From the NCBI GenBank assembly GCA_041394605.1, contig JAWKHX010000011.1, positions 141,423-205,422 of the forward strand: 64,000 nt of DNA, read 5' to 3'. Within the stretch, counting starts at the first letter, position 1. Each line of letters begins with the position of its first letter. The position numbers were made by a program, and so were the translations under genes. Of this stretch, positions 35,931-46,984 are shown one piece after another. The DNA is from UBA668 sp041394605 (GTDB lineage: Bacteria; Actinomycetota; Acidimicrobiia; Acidimicrobiales; Ilumatobacteraceae). A model generated the notes under the pieces. The model searched no databases and had not been told where the DNA came from. It worked only from the letters and a program-made list of their open reading frames with translations.

Positions 35931-35973
35931 CAATTGACCCTCGATCTACCCCGATTCTAGGAGGACGATTCCC

Positions 35974-36717
35974 ATGAGCACCACCACCACCACAGGACCG
36001 AAACCAGATGCCACGATGCCGGTCGGGTCGACGGTCGCTGGCAATCAGCCCGGGACTGCGCCGCGCCTTGTCTCATCCGGGTTGCTCGGCGGCGTCGGCG
36101 GCCTGCTGTTCGTGGTCCTCGTGGTGGCTCAGAACGCCATCCGGTCCGGCTTCCCGATGGCCGACGACGGCGCTGCGAACGTCACCGAGTACTACGCCGC
36201 CCATCGCGGCATGAGCGTCCTCCTGGGCGCGCTCTTCCCCGCCGGTGCCCTCGGCCTCGTGCTGTTCCTGGCGGCGCTGATCAGCCGAGTGGCGACCGGG
36301 CGCACGCGCGCGGCCGGCATCGCCGGTGCCATCGGCGGCGTCGGCATCGCCGCCGGCTTCACGATGGTCACCGCGACTGACATCGCGCTGGCCGAGTACA
36401 TCCACCGTGGCGACCCTGCGGCGTCCGTCGTCGACGCGCTCTGGGTGCTCCACAATGCCGTCTTCGCCGTGCTGTTGATCTGGATCGGCGTGACCGTGGC
36501 CGCCCTGACCGCGGCGTCGGCCGCGGCCGGCATCCTCCACACCGCCTGGAGGGCGGCAGGGCTGCTCGCCGGGATCGCCCTGCTGGTCGCCGGCGGCTCC
36601 GCCTTCGGTGTGCTCGGCGGCTCGGGCGTGCTCTTCGTCGGGCTCGCCGGTTTCGCCGCATGGGCGGTCTTCGTCGTCGTGGCGTCGATCCATCTGCTCC
36701 GCGACCGTCGCCACTGA
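35974..36717 (+). CDS. Multi-pass membrane protein, probable TetR target
   Basis: 247 residues with a Thr-rich cytoplasmic start and about six hydrophobic helices (LLGGVGGLLFVVLVVAQNAI, LLGALFPAGALGLVLFLAAL, AGIAGAIGGVGIAAGFTMVT, NAVFAVLLIWIGVTVAALTA, AGLLAGIALLVAGGSAFGVL, LFVGLAGFAAWAVFVVVASI). Unrecognised family; resembles small DUF4386-like membrane proteins in layout. AGGAGG precedes the ATG. Divergent from a TetR gene, which may repress it. Confidence 0.7.
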   Translation: MSTTTTTGPKPDATMPVGSTVAGNQPGTAPRLVSSGLLGGVGGLLFVVLVVAQNAIRSGFPMADDGAANVTEYYAAHRGMSVLLGALFPAGALGLVLFLAALISRVATGRTRAAGIAGAIGGVGIAAGFTMVTATDIALAEYIHRGDPAASVVDALWVLHNAVFAVLLIWIGVTVAALTAASAAAGILHTAWRAAGLLAGIALLVAGGSAFGVLGGSGVLFVGLAGFAAWAVFVVVASIHLLRDRRH

Positions 36718-36813
36718 GGTCCCGAGCACCCTGCAGCGCGAGGTGGTCCTCGGGCACCACCATTGTGTCGAACGCGTTCGGCAAGCTCGCTGGCAGCGAC
36801 CACGACCGCCCTC

Positions 36814-36896
36814 GCCTTCGAGCGCTTCTACCGGGGCGGCCCATCGCGATCGCGCCACAGCGGTGGCAGCGGGCTGGGCCTGGTCATCGTCCAGTC
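36814..36896 (+). pseudogene. Duplicated fragment of the histidine kinase ATPase domain
   Basis: Aligns without gaps to 35064-35146, about 90% identical by eye, encoding AFERFYRGGPSRSRHSGG and GSGLGLVIVQS. The remainder of the kinase is absent, so this is a relic of duplication or of the insertion that brought the TetR/membrane pair. Confidence 0.75.
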
Positions 36897-36951
36897 CTGC
36901 CCCCAGCCCAGGCCGCTCCCGACCACGCGCCCCGCTCCCGCCCCGCGCTCC

Positions 36952-37040
36952 GTTGACGTCTGTGTCACGGCACAGCAATCACCGTCACGGCACAGAAGTT
37001 CGTACTTCCATGCCGTGACCGTGATGTCTGTGTCGTGACG
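36952..37040. repeat. Cluster of GTCACGGCA inverted and direct repeats
   Basis: GTCACGGCACAG occurs at 36964 (one base shorter) and 36984; TGCCGTGAC at 37011-37019 pairs with the latter, with AAGT-TCGT-ACTT forming an inner stem. GACGTCTGTGTC near 36955 and GATGTCTGTGTC near 37022 form a direct repeat. Strongly structured; lies upstream of the sigma-factor gene. Confidence 0.55.
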
Positions 37041-37216
37041 GGGAAGTGTCGAGGTGCTGGTGTTGGTCGGTCCGCCGCTCGCGAACGCTGCGCCCCCGGG
37101 GGGAGGGGGAGAGGCTGGCGCTGCGGTCATGTCCTGTGGCTGCAGCGCCGTGGGGGCGGCGGGCGTGTGTGACGATGATGGAAGCGCTCCACACCCGTAC
37201 GGCACGAACAGCCCCC

Positions 37217-37720
37217 ATGCAGATGACCGACCCCACCGTCCCCGTCACCACCTCGTTCGACGACCTCTATCGCACCGAGTACCCCGGTCTCATCGGCGTC
37301 GCGATCGCCCTGACCGGGACGATCGAGGACGGCGAGGATGCTGTGCAGGGCACGATGCTCAAGGCGTTCGTCAACTGGGGGCGGGTGGGCTCGCTGGAAC
37401 GACCCGGAGGCTGGTGCCACCGAGTGCTGGTGAACGCCTGCCGCAGCCTGTTCCGCCGCCGGCGCACCGCTTCACGGTGGCTGGCCGAGCGGCGCCGGGT
37501 GGAGCCGTCGGCCGACGGACCGTCACCGGACGTGCTCGTCTTCTGGGCCGCCGTTCGCCAACTCCCCGAACGGCCTCGCCAGGTGGTCGCCCTGCACTAC
37601 GCCGGGGACCTGGCAGTGGAGGAGATCGCCCGCATCCTGACGGTTCCAGAGGGGACCGTGCGCAGCGACCTGACCAGGGCGCGGGCTGCGCTCCGCGCGG
37701 AACTGGAGGACTGGCGATGA
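37217..37720 (+). CDS. ECF-type RNA polymerase sigma factor (SigE/SACE-like)
   Basis: 167 residues from ATG 37217. Region 2: SFDDLYRTEYPGLIGVAIAL and GEDAVQGTMLKAFVNWGRVG; region 4: VRQLPERPRQVVALHYAGDL and IARILTVPEGTVRSDLTRAR. This is the actinobacterial ECF group usually paired with a membrane protein of unknown regulation. In-frame ATGs at 37175 and 37178 would add 13-14 residues; no clear ribosome site decides. The next gene overlaps by four bases (ATGA). Confidence 0.87.
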   Translation: MQMTDPTVPVTTSFDDLYRTEYPGLIGVAIALTGTIEDGEDAVQGTMLKAFVNWGRVGSLERPGGWCHRVLVNACRSLFRRRRTASRWLAERRRVEPSADGPSPDVLVFWAAVRQLPERPRQVVALHYAGDLAVEEIARILTVPEGTVRSDLTRARAALRAELEDWR

Positions 37721-38646
37721 ACGAGCCCGACGACCGCTTCGACGAGATGGCCCGCGCCGCCGGCCGGGCGCTGCGCCACCCGGCACCGGACGACGGTGTC
37801 GAACGCGTCCGACAGGCGCGGCGACGGCAGGTGGCACTTCGCGCGGTTGCTGCGGGGGCCGCGGCGTGCGTCCTCGCCGTCGGCGTCTGGGCAGTGGCCC
37901 GCCACGACTCGGATGGCGGTGCGGTGTCGCCGGCGACCTCCGTCACCACCACGGCCGCGGACACCACCGCGGTGGCGTCCTCAACGACATCAACGTCAAC
38001 CACGACCACGGCGACAGCGACGACCCTGTTCGACCCGCTCGTGCCAGGTGACGTCGGCGCGTGGACGACTGTCGACCCGAGCACGATCGCGACCAACTGG
38101 ACGAACCCATGCTGCGAGGACACGTACCGCGAGGTGACCTCCCCCGATTTCCCCGCACCAGGCAGCGACCTCGCCGATGGCGAGTACCACGCGACGTTCG
38201 AGTGGCCGACGCCAGGTGCGACGACACTGTCGCTGACACTCAGCCGCTACGACGTCGGCTTGGTCGCAGATGAGCGGTTCACCATAGTGGTGCCGCTGGA
38301 CGACACGCTGCGTGTTCTCTTCTCGTCGACCGGCTCATGGATCGCCACGGGTGCCGACCTGCACAGGTTGCTGACCTCGTTCGAAACCGCGGTCGACCGG
38401 GTGATCGCTCCACGCCTCGCCGCTGGCGCCACCTTCCAGCAGATCGCGTCAGAACTGGGATCCTCGCCCACTGACGGGTTCACCAACCCCGGCGGAGTCC
38501 TGCTGTACACGGACGGCACCCATCCGCTCGTCAGCCTCGGCCATTGGGAGATCACCGGCGGCGTGAGCGGGTGCATCGTCGGCGTCGGTCTCGTCGTACG
38601 GGACGACACCCTCACCCTGGTCGTGGCCAGCCAGTCGGGTGGCTAG
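37717..38646 (+). CDS. Membrane protein coupled to the ECF sigma factor (putative anti-sigma)
   Basis: 309 residues. Cytoplasmic N-terminus (about 1-42) with GVERVRQARRRQVALRAVA, one TM (AAGAAACVLAVGVWAVA, about 43-59), a Thr-rich linker and an exported beta-rich domain (EYHATFEWPTPGATTLSLTL, LLYTDGTHPLVSLGHWEITG). Position and topology match anti-sigma or signal-receiving partners, but no zinc-binding HxxxCxxC motif is visible, so anti-sigma activity is inferred from context only. Its stop overlaps that of the converging gatB. Confidence 0.75.
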   Translation: MNEPDDRFDEMARAAGRALRHPAPDDGVERVRQARRRQVALRAVAAGAAACVLAVGVWAVARHDSDGGAVSPATSVTTTAADTTAVASSTTSTSTTTTATATTLFDPLVPGDVGAWTTVDPSTIATNWTNPCCEDTYREVTSPDFPAPGSDLADGEYHATFEWPTPGATTLSLTLSRYDVGLVADERFTIVVPLDDTLRVLFSSTGSWIATGADLHRLLTSFETAVDRVIAPRLAAGATFQQIASELGSSPTDGFTNPGGVLLYTDGTHPLVSLGHWEITGGVSGCIVGVGLVVRDDTLTLVVASQSGG

Positions 38647-40078
38647 CCCTTCTTCTGGTTGAGGAGGGCGGTGACGGCCTTGCCGTCAGCCTTGCCCTTG
38701 CTGGCCTTCATCACCAGACCGACGAGAGCACCCATTGCCCGGCCGTCGCCGCCGCAGAACTTCGCCCAGGCGTCGGGGTCGGTCGCGATGGCCTGGTCGA
38801 CCAGCGACTCCAGGTCGCCCGTCTCCATCGCCTCGAAGCCCAGGCGGGCGGCGATGGCAGCCGGGTCGGCCGCGTCCGCGGCGCCGCCGGCCATCTCGCC
38901 GAGGATGGTCTTGGCCTGCGTGGCCGTGACCTTCCCGCCGGTCTCCAGTTGCACCAGCGCGGCCAGCGCGGCTGCGGGCACGGCGGCCACGCCGTCGTCG
39001 GACAGGTTCTGCTGCACGTGCGTCAGCGTGCGGGCGGCGTCCGCCCCAGCAGCCGCGGCCGCCAGCACGTAGTCGTCGTGGCCACGCTCCACCACCACGC
39101 CGACGGCCTCGCTGTCGGCGGCAGCACCCGTGGCTTCGGCCAGGCGAGCGCGGCGGGCGGCGGGCAGCATCGGCAGGCCGGCACGCACTTCCTCGATCCA
39201 CTGCGCCGACGGGGCGATGGGCACCAGGTCGGGCTCCAGGAAGTAGCGGTAGTCGTCCGCATCCTCCTTGGTGCGCAGCGTGTGGGTGCGGCCGTCCGCT
39301 TCGTCCCAGTGGCGGGTCTGCTGGCGGATCGGCTCGCCGCTCTCCAGCAGGTCGATCTGGCGGCGGGCCTCGTACTCGATGGCCCGGCCCAGCGAGCGCA
39401 CGCTGTTGACGTTCTTGATCTCGCAGCGGGTGCCAAGCGGTTCGCCCGGCCGGCGCACGCTGACGTTGGCATCGACGCGCATGGAGCCTTCCTCCATCTT
39501 GGCGTCGCTGGCGCCGATGGCCACGAGGATGGCTCGCAGCTCGTTGACGTAGGCGCGGGCGTCGTCGGCCGAGCGGATGTCGGGCCGCGAGACGATCTCC
39601 ACCAGCGGCACGCCGGCCCGGTTGAGGTCGATGAGGCTGTAGTCCGCGCCGTGAACCCGCCCGCTGGCGCCCATGTGGGTGCTCTTTCCGGCGTCTTCCT
39701 CCATGTGCGCCCGCTCGATGCCGACCCGGGTGCCGTTGGGCAGGTCCAGCCACCCGTCCACGTTCAGCGGCTGGTCGTACTGGCTGATCTGGTACGCCTT
39801 CGGCATGTCCGGGTAGAAGTAGTTCTTGCGGTGGAACGTGCAGGGCTGCACCGTGCAGTTCAGCGCCAGGCCGATGCGCATGGCCAGCTCCACCGCCTGG
39901 CCGTTCAGCACCGGAAGCGCACCGGGCAGGCCGAGCGTGACCGGATCGATGTTGGTGTTCGGCTCGTCGCCGAACCGGTTCGGGCTGGCCGAGAACATCT
40001 TCGTGGCGGTGGCCAACTCCACATGGACCTCGAGGCCCACGATGAGTTCCCAGTCGCCGGGGAGGCCGTCGTAGGTGC

Positions 40079-40082
<4 letters not shown>
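38643..40082 (-). CDS. gatB: Glu-tRNA(Gln)/Asp-tRNA(Asn) amidotransferase subunit B
   Basis: 479 residues. tRNA-binding kinase-like subunit that phosphorylates mischarged Glu-tRNA(Gln) before amidation. Starts WELIVGLEVHVELATATKMF; HRKNYFYPDMPKAYQISQYD, VPLVEIVSRPDIRSADDARA, KMEEGSMRVDANVSVR and KNVNSVRSLGRAIEYE are diagnostic, and the C-terminal YqeY-like tail reads AKFCGGDGRAMGALVGLVMK. GTG start overlaps the gatA stop (GTGA). Last gene of gatCAB. Confidence 0.96.
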
Positions 40083-41511
<1,429 letters not shown>

Positions 41512-41512
<1 letters not shown>

Positions 41513-41814
41513 CAGCCCTCCAGCCCGATCACCGGCGGCACCCGGAAGCGGCCGTCCTCGGCCAGCGGGGCGGCGGCGAGCACCTCGTCGCGGTCCAGCC
41601 CGGGCTGCACGATGTCCGGGCGGAACACGTTGACCAGCGGGTACGGCTGGGTCATGGGTTCGACGGCACCCAGGTCCAGCGCGTCGATGTCGTTGAAGTG
41701 CTCGAGCATGCCGGCCAACTGGGCGGTCATCCGCTCGACCTCCTCCGCAGTGACATCGAGCCGCGCCAGCCGGGCCACCTTGGCAACATCGGCGGCAGTG
41801 AGGCGTTCGGACAC
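41512..41814 (-). CDS. gatC: Amidotransferase subunit C
   Basis: 100 residues, normal for GatC, which wraps GatA and GatB. LTAADVAKVARLARLDVTAE, QLAGMLEHFNDIDALDL and the C-terminal conserved NVFRPDIVQPGLDRDEVLAA. GTG 41814 is chosen over a longer start because TAGACT (41823-41828, minus strand) ends 8 nt upstream and because families start here. First gene of gatCAB. Confidence 0.93.
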
Positions 41815-41855
41815 AAGAGTCGAGTCTACGGCCGGCCCCGCCTCGCGGCCCTTCC

Positions 41856-41904
41856 CCAATTTGGCGGTGAGGTGTTGCCCTACCGCATCTCACCGCCAAC
41901 TTGG
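41856..41904 (-). terminator. lacZ terminator hairpin
   Basis: Sixteen-base arms 41856-41871 and 41889-41904 pair with a single mismatch. The upstream arm is the last coding segment of lacZ and the loop contains its stop codon; no U-tract. It separates the galactoside operon from gatCAB. Confidence 0.55.
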
Positions 41905-44861
41905 GAGGCCGTGAGGCGGTAGGCGAACTCGTAGCGGCCGGCGGGCAGGCGGTAGCGGTCCAGTACGTCGGGGCCGCAACTGGCGGTGCCGATGCCGCGG
42001 TGGGCGGCGTCGACATGCACCCACAGGCGGTCCGGGCGGGGCAGGTCCACGTCATGCGCGGCGGCGAACAGGTCCTCCACCGAGTGGCGCAGCACGGCCA
42101 TGAACAGCGGGCCCGGTGCCACGGCGTCGATGCGCAGCACCTGGCCGGTGCGACCCGACCGCAACTCCAGCCAGCGGACGTCGGTGCGCCCGGCGTACTC
42201 CTGCGGCACGAGATAGGGCAGCGGGTCGGGCGGCCCTTCCCACAGCCCGACCATGGCGCTGCGGTTGCGGTCCGGGTAGTTCTCGTGCGGGCCACGGCCG
42301 TACCAGCGCACGGTGTCGAATGCGTTCGACACGGCGAACCGCACGCCCAGCCGCGGCAGGTCGGCCAGCTCGTCGGGCACGTCGACGACGTGGCGGTAGA
42401 GCACCGACCCGTCGTCGGCCACCGTCCGGTCCACCGTGTGGCGCACCAGTTCCTCGGCCTTCGTCACCGGCAGCCCGGCGGTGGTCCACTTCGGCAACCC
42501 GTCGCCGCCGATCCCCCAGCGCAGGCCCAGTTCCGGCATCAGCTTGTAGCCGTCGTTGTCCGTCGCCGCCCGCCACACGAACGGCTCGACGGGGCTGACC
42601 AGCACAGCCTCGGGATCCTGCTGCTCGGCCGGTCGGCGAATCGTCACGTGACGAATTGGCGTGGGGTGGGGTGAGAGGGGCGCGCCGGCGCGGGATGCCC
42701 GAGCGGGCGTGGCCAGCGTCACCTGGTCCCACGCCACGAGATGACCGGCGGGGGCCCACGGGGTGGCCTTCCGCTGCGACCAGCGGATCGACAGGAACGC
42801 CTCACCACCCGCGGGCACCGTGCACGGCAGCGGCACGTCCACGGTCGAGTGCGGCGCCACCGCCGGCACGGCCAACCGGCCCGAGCCGGCGACGGCGCCG
42901 TCCACCAGCAACTCCCACGTGGCTGCGAGGTCGGCGAGCCCGGTGAACGATCGGCGGTTGGCCACCCGCAACCGGCGCCCTGCGCCACGGCCCACCAGCA
43001 CCACGGTCACCGGCCGGTACACCCAGGCCACCTCCCGCATCGCCGGGTGGGGCGCCAGGTCGGCCGACATCAGGCCATCGGCCACGAAGTTGCCGTCGTT
43101 GGGCTTGTCGTCGAAGTCGCCGCCATAGGCCAGGCGGACCCTGCTGCCCACCCGCTGGCGCAGCCCGTGGTCCTTCCACTCCCAGATGAACCCGCCCTGC
43201 AGACCCGGGGTGGTGGTGATGACGTCCCAGTAGTCGGCCAGCGAGCCGTTGGAGTTGCCCATCGCATGGCTGTACTCGCACATGATCAGCGGGCGGGTGC
43301 CCACACCGCTCTCGCCGTAGCGGCGGATCGCCTCGATGCCCGGGTACATCGGGCACACCAGGTCGGAGGCGTGCAGCCCGCCCTCCACCCAGTGCGGGTT
43401 CATCTCGTGACGGTCGGGCGGCGGCACGCTACCGTCGCCGTGGAACACCGCCCCTTCGTAGTGCAGCGGCCGCGTCGGGTCTGCCCGGCGGATCCATCCG
43501 GCGAACGCGTCGTGGTAGGCGCCGTAGCCGCTCTCGTTGCCCAGGCTCCAGGCGATGATGCACGGATGGTTGCGATCGCGCTGCACCATGCGGGCGCCGC
43601 GCTCCAGCCAGGTCTGGCGGTAGCGGGTGTCCTCGCACAGCGAGGTGTTGTAGGCGTGGCTCTCGATGTTGGCCTCGTCGATCACGTAGAGGCCCAACTC
43701 GTCGCACAGGTCGTAGAAGGCGTCGTCGTTCGGGTAGTGCGACGTGCGCACCGCGGTGATGTTGTGGGCCTTCATCGCCACCAGGTCGGCGCGCATGTCG
43801 TCCGCCGTCACCGCCTTGCCGCGGTCCGGGTGGTGGTCGTGGCGGTTCACGCCGAACACCCAGATCGGCTGCCCGTTCATCAGCAGTTGGCGGTCGCGCA
43901 CCTCCACCCGCCTGCACCCCACGTGCACCGCCGTGGTCTCCACCACCTCACCGGTGGGAGCCAGCAGTTCACAGGTGACCGCGTAGCGGTGCGGGCTCTC
44001 CGCCGACCACGGCCGGCAGGTGGGCAGGTCGAACGCCGCCGTCACGATGTGCCCGGTGAACACGTAGGGCACCTCGAACGCGTGCGGCACCACGCCCGTG
44101 ACGGCCTTGCGGCCCAGCCGCACTCGCACCGACCACCCGCGCTGCACCCCGCCGGCGAAGGCAACCTCCGCCGCGACGGTCACGCGGCCGGCACCGGTGG
44201 CGGGGTCGAAGTCGCCGCTCGCCCGTACGTCCGCGAGGTGGACCGGGCCACGGGCCTCCAGCCACACCTGCCGGTGCAGGCCGGCCATCCACCACTGGTC
44301 CTGGTCCTCCACATAGCTCTGCGCGCTGTAGCGCCAGACCACGATCGCCAGGTCGTTGCCACCCTCCACGGCCAACGCACTGATGTCGTACTCGCTGGGC
44401 AGGCGGCTATCCGTGCCGTAGCCGGCGAACTCGCCGTTCACGTACACGGCGTGCACGCTCTCCGCCCCGCCCACGTGCAGCACCACCTGCTGGCCGCGCC
44501 ATGCCCGGGGCACGCTGAACCGCCGCCGGTACACACCAACCGGCTGGCGCTCCGGCAGCGCCGGGGGCGGGCCGGGGAAGGGCATCTGCACGTTGGTGTA
44601 GTGCGGGTGGTCGTCCAGCCCGCCGTCGAACGGCCCCTGCAGCGTCCAGTTGCCGGGCACCTCCACCGCATCGGGTGACGCCACACCGGGGGCGACCGCA
44701 TCCGCCGGTACGGCGTCGGGATGCTCGTAGAAGCTGAACCCCCACACGCCGTCCAGCGGCTGACGGCGGGCCCGGGTGATCGGCGTGTGCATCGGCAACC
44801 GGCCGATCGACGTGACGGCAGGGTCCGCCCACGGGCGGAGCGACGACAGCACGGGCAACAT
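41880..44861 (-). CDS. lacZ: Beta-galactosidase, GH2
   Basis: 993 residues, length and domain order of LacZ-type GH2 enzymes: sugar-binding domain (PGNWTLQG, PHYTNVQMPFPGPPP), Ig-like domain, TIM barrel, beta-sandwich and C-terminal domain 5 (VRWYGRGPHENYPDRNRSAM). Acid/base Glu in AWSLGNESGYG (about 443), nucleophile Glu in IMCEYSHAMGNSNG (about 527). No signal peptide, so it hydrolyses imported beta-galactosides in the cytoplasm. Last gene of the leftward galactoside operon, 11 bases after the GH36 gene; GAGAGG precedes the ATG. Confidence 0.94.
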   Translation of the reverse strand: MLPVLSSLRPWADPAVTSIGRLPMHTPITRARRQPLDGVWGFSFYEHPDAVPADAVAPGVASPDAVEVPGNWTLQGPFDGGLDDHPHYTNVQMPFPGPPPALPERQPVGVYRRRFSVPRAWRGQQVVLHVGGAESVHAVYVNGEFAGYGTDSRLPSEYDISALAVEGGNDLAIVVWRYSAQSYVEDQDQWWMAGLHRQVWLEARGPVHLADVRASGDFDPATGAGRVTVAAEVAFAGGVQRGWSVRVRLGRKAVTGVVPHAFEVPYVFTGHIVTAAFDLPTCRPWSAESPHRYAVTCELLAPTGEVVETTAVHVGCRRVEVRDRQLLMNGQPIWVFGVNRHDHHPDRGKAVTADDMRADLVAMKAHNITAVRTSHYPNDDAFYDLCDELGLYVIDEANIESHAYNTSLCEDTRYRQTWLERGARMVQRDRNHPCIIAWSLGNESGYGAYHDAFAGWIRRADPTRPLHYEGAVFHGDGSVPPPDRHEMNPHWVEGGLHASDLVCPMYPGIEAIRRYGESGVGTRPLIMCEYSHAMGNSNGSLADYWDVITTTPGLQGGFIWEWKDHGLRQRVGSRVRLAYGGDFDDKPNDGNFVADGLMSADLAPHPAMREVAWVYRPVTVVLVGRGAGRRLRVANRRSFTGLADLAATWELLVDGAVAGSGRLAVPAVAPHSTVDVPLPCTVPAGGEAFLSIRWSQRKATPWAPAGHLVAWDQVTLATPARASRAGAPLSPHPTPIRHVTIRRPAEQQDPEAVLVSPVEPFVWRAATDNDGYKLMPELGLRWGIGGDGLPKWTTAGLPVTKAEELVRHTVDRTVADDGSVLYRHVVDVPDELADLPRLGVRFAVSNAFDTVRWYGRGPHENYPDRNRSAMVGLWEGPPDPLPYLVPQEYAGRTDVRWLELRSGRTGQVLRIDAVAPGPLFMAVLRHSVEDLFAAAHDVDLPRPDRLWVHVDAAHRGIGTASCGPDVLDRYRLPAGRYEFAYRLTASQVGGEMR

Positions 44862-44872
44862 GAGGGCACCTC

Positions 44873-46978
44873 TCAGTCGGCGGTCAGGTGGAGCAGCACG
44901 ACGCTGTCCGGGTTGAGCGGGGGCACCTGCACCCCATGGGCAGCCAGTTGACGACCGGTGAGCCGGACGCCTCCGTCCTCCACCGCCACCCGGGAGCGGC
45001 CCATCGACCAGCCCTGCCGTGGCAGTGGCACCGTGGTGACGGAGTACACCGCGGCCGAGTCCAGCCCCGGCAGGCGCAGCGGCGGCGGGGCCAGCGAGAT
45101 GCCGGTGGCCAGTTGAGCGACGCTCACCAGCGCCTCCCGCCGGTCAGCGGCGTAGACGCCATGGGCCAGCGCGGTGACGTCCGGCCCGCTGCAGAGTGGG
45201 TCGAACCGTACGGCGTCGCCACCGTGCAGCAGCGGCCGGAACCGCTGGTGCAACGCCACCATCTCGGCCAACTGGGTGCGCTCCGCGTCATCCAGCCCCA
45301 ACAGGTTCCACTCGATGCCCATGTGGCCGAACAGGGCGGTCGCCGCCCGGAACGCCAGCGTGTGCATGCGACCGGTGGTGTGCGCCACCGGCCCGCCGAT
45401 GTGCGAACCCATCAGCTCCGGCGGCAGCAGCATGGACACGCCGCGCTGGATCAACTGGCGCTCGTGAGCGTCGATGCAGTCGCTGGCCCACACCCGGTCC
45501 GTGCGGGCGAGGATGCCGACGTCCATCCGCCCGCCGCCGCTGGAGCAACTCTCGAACTCCACCTGCGGGTGCAATGCCCTCAGCTCGTCCAGCAGCCGGT
45601 AGACGGCCAGGGTCTGGGCGTGCGTGCCGGCCGAGCCGCGCTCCCCCGCCGCCTGCACATGGTGGCGGTTCATGTCCCACTTCACGAAGGCGATGTCGTG
45701 GTCGGTGAGGACGGCGTGCATCTGGTCGCGCACGTGGGCGTACGCATCCGGGCGGGCCAGGTCCAGCACCAGTTGGTGGCGAGCCAGCACCGGCTCGTAG
45801 CGCAGGTCCACCAGCGCCCAGTCCGGGTGGAAGCGGTACAGGTCGCTGTCCGGGTTCACCATCTCCGGCTCGAACCACAGCCCGAACTCCATCCCCAGCG
45901 ACCGCACGTGCTCGATCAGCGGCCCCAGCCCCTGCGGATGGGCATCCGCGGACACCACCCAGTCGCCCAACCCGGAGCGGTCGTCGCGGCGCGACCCGAA
46001 CCAGCCGTCGTCCAGCACGTACCGCTCGGCCCCGACCTCGGCCGCGGCGGTGGCCAGCGCCTTCAGCCGCTCCAGGTCGTGGTCGAAGTACACGGCCTCC
46101 CAGGTGTTGACCAGCACCGGCCGGGGTCGCTGCGGGTGCGACGGGCGGGCCCGCAGCCAACGGTGATATCCCCACGACGCCGGGGTCAGGCCCTCGCCAT
46201 ACGTGCCGTGGACCCATGGGGTGGCGTACGCCTGGCCGGGCTCCAGCGCCAACTCGCCCGGGTGCAGCAACTCGCCGGCCTGCACCACGGCGCGCCCGTC
46301 GGGCAGCACCTCGGCCAACCACTGCCAGTTGCCACTCCACCCGAGATGCACGCCCCACACCTCGCCCGCCCACTCGCCGAAGCCTTCCGTGCCGGCGAAC
46401 ACCAGCGGCACATGCTCCTGCGACGACCGCCCGCTGCGATTCTCGCTGGTGATCGCCCCGGACACGAAGGGCTGGCGGACGGGCTGGAACTCCCGCGCCC
46501 ACCGCCCGTCGAACCGCAGCACCTCTCGGGCGTGCGCCGGCAGGGGCAGACTGACCAACAGGTGGTCCACCAGGTAGCGGGTGGTGCCCTCGTTGTGCAC
46601 CGCCGCCCGCACCCGCAGGGTGTGGTCCAGTTCGATCTCGGTGGTCAGCCGCAGGCCCGCCACCGCATCCACGGCGTGCACCACCAGCCGGCCGTCGCCC
46701 TCCTCCACACCGTCCGGCGCGAACCGGGGCGCCCAGTCGCGCCCGCCTTGGCGGCGCCCCGCCAGGCCCGGTCGCCCAAGGAAGCCGCTGCCGTGCTCGG
46801 GCACCACCGCCAACGGAGCCACCACGTCCAGCCCGCCGACCACCACCGGCCGGGCTGTCGCCCGAACCACTGATGCGGGGTCTGCGTCGCCCAACGGGGC
46901 ACCCCAGTGAACGATCACGGGCGCGCCCGCCGACGTGTCGACGACCACGTCGGCCACCCGGCCGCGCAGATGGATCAT
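44873..46978 (-). CDS. Alpha-galactosidase, GH36
   Basis: 701 residues. N-terminal beta-supersandwich, then the catalytic barrel with YVLDDGWFGSRRDD, nucleophile Asp in FVKWDMNRH (about 432) and acid/base Asp in WASDCIDAHERQ (about 499); CSSGGGRMD is also a GH36 signature. No signal peptide, so it cleaves alpha-galactosides such as melibiose or raffinose after uptake. Starts six bases after the permease stop. Together with GH2 it lets the locus handle both anomers. Confidence 0.93.
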   Translation of the reverse strand: MIHLRGRVADVVVDTSAGAPVIVHWGAPLGDADPASVVRATARPVVVGGLDVVAPLAVVPEHGSGFLGRPGLAGRRQGGRDWAPRFAPDGVEEGDGRLVVHAVDAVAGLRLTTEIELDHTLRVRAAVHNEGTTRYLVDHLLVSLPLPAHAREVLRFDGRWAREFQPVRQPFVSGAITSENRSGRSSQEHVPLVFAGTEGFGEWAGEVWGVHLGWSGNWQWLAEVLPDGRAVVQAGELLHPGELALEPGQAYATPWVHGTYGEGLTPASWGYHRWLRARPSHPQRPRPVLVNTWEAVYFDHDLERLKALATAAAEVGAERYVLDDGWFGSRRDDRSGLGDWVVSADAHPQGLGPLIEHVRSLGMEFGLWFEPEMVNPDSDLYRFHPDWALVDLRYEPVLARHQLVLDLARPDAYAHVRDQMHAVLTDHDIAFVKWDMNRHHVQAAGERGSAGTHAQTLAVYRLLDELRALHPQVEFESCSSGGGRMDVGILARTDRVWASDCIDAHERQLIQRGVSMLLPPELMGSHIGGPVAHTTGRMHTLAFRAATALFGHMGIEWNLLGLDDAERTQLAEMVALHQRFRPLLHGGDAVRFDPLCSGPDVTALAHGVYAADRREALVSVAQLATGISLAPPPLRLPGLDSAAVYSVTTVPLPRQGWSMGRSRVAVEDGGVRLTGRQLAAHGVQVPPLNPDSVVLLHLTAD

Positions 46979-46984
46979 GTGGAC

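Larger units (their letters stand above)
36718..37216. other. 499-base mosaic region without an intact gene
   Basis: Holds three recognisable pieces: a stretch (about 36760-36800) whose translation HHHCVERVRQAR resembles the start of the anti-sigma protein downstream (GVERVRQARRR), an 83-bp copy of the histidine-kinase 3' region (36814-36896), and a cluster of inverted and direct GTCACGGCACA-type repeats (36952-37040). The rest shows no coding character. Confidence 0.55.

Noticed and set aside
36608..37018. Small plus-strand ORF containing HHHCVERVRQAR
   Set aside because: It overlaps the membrane-protein end, has no start signal and a composition unlike protein; treated as gene remnants, not a gene.
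37717..38646. Zinc-binding anti-sigma (ZAS) assignment
   Set aside because: No HxxxCxxC motif is visible in the cytoplasmic part, so only a context-based anti-sigma label is given.
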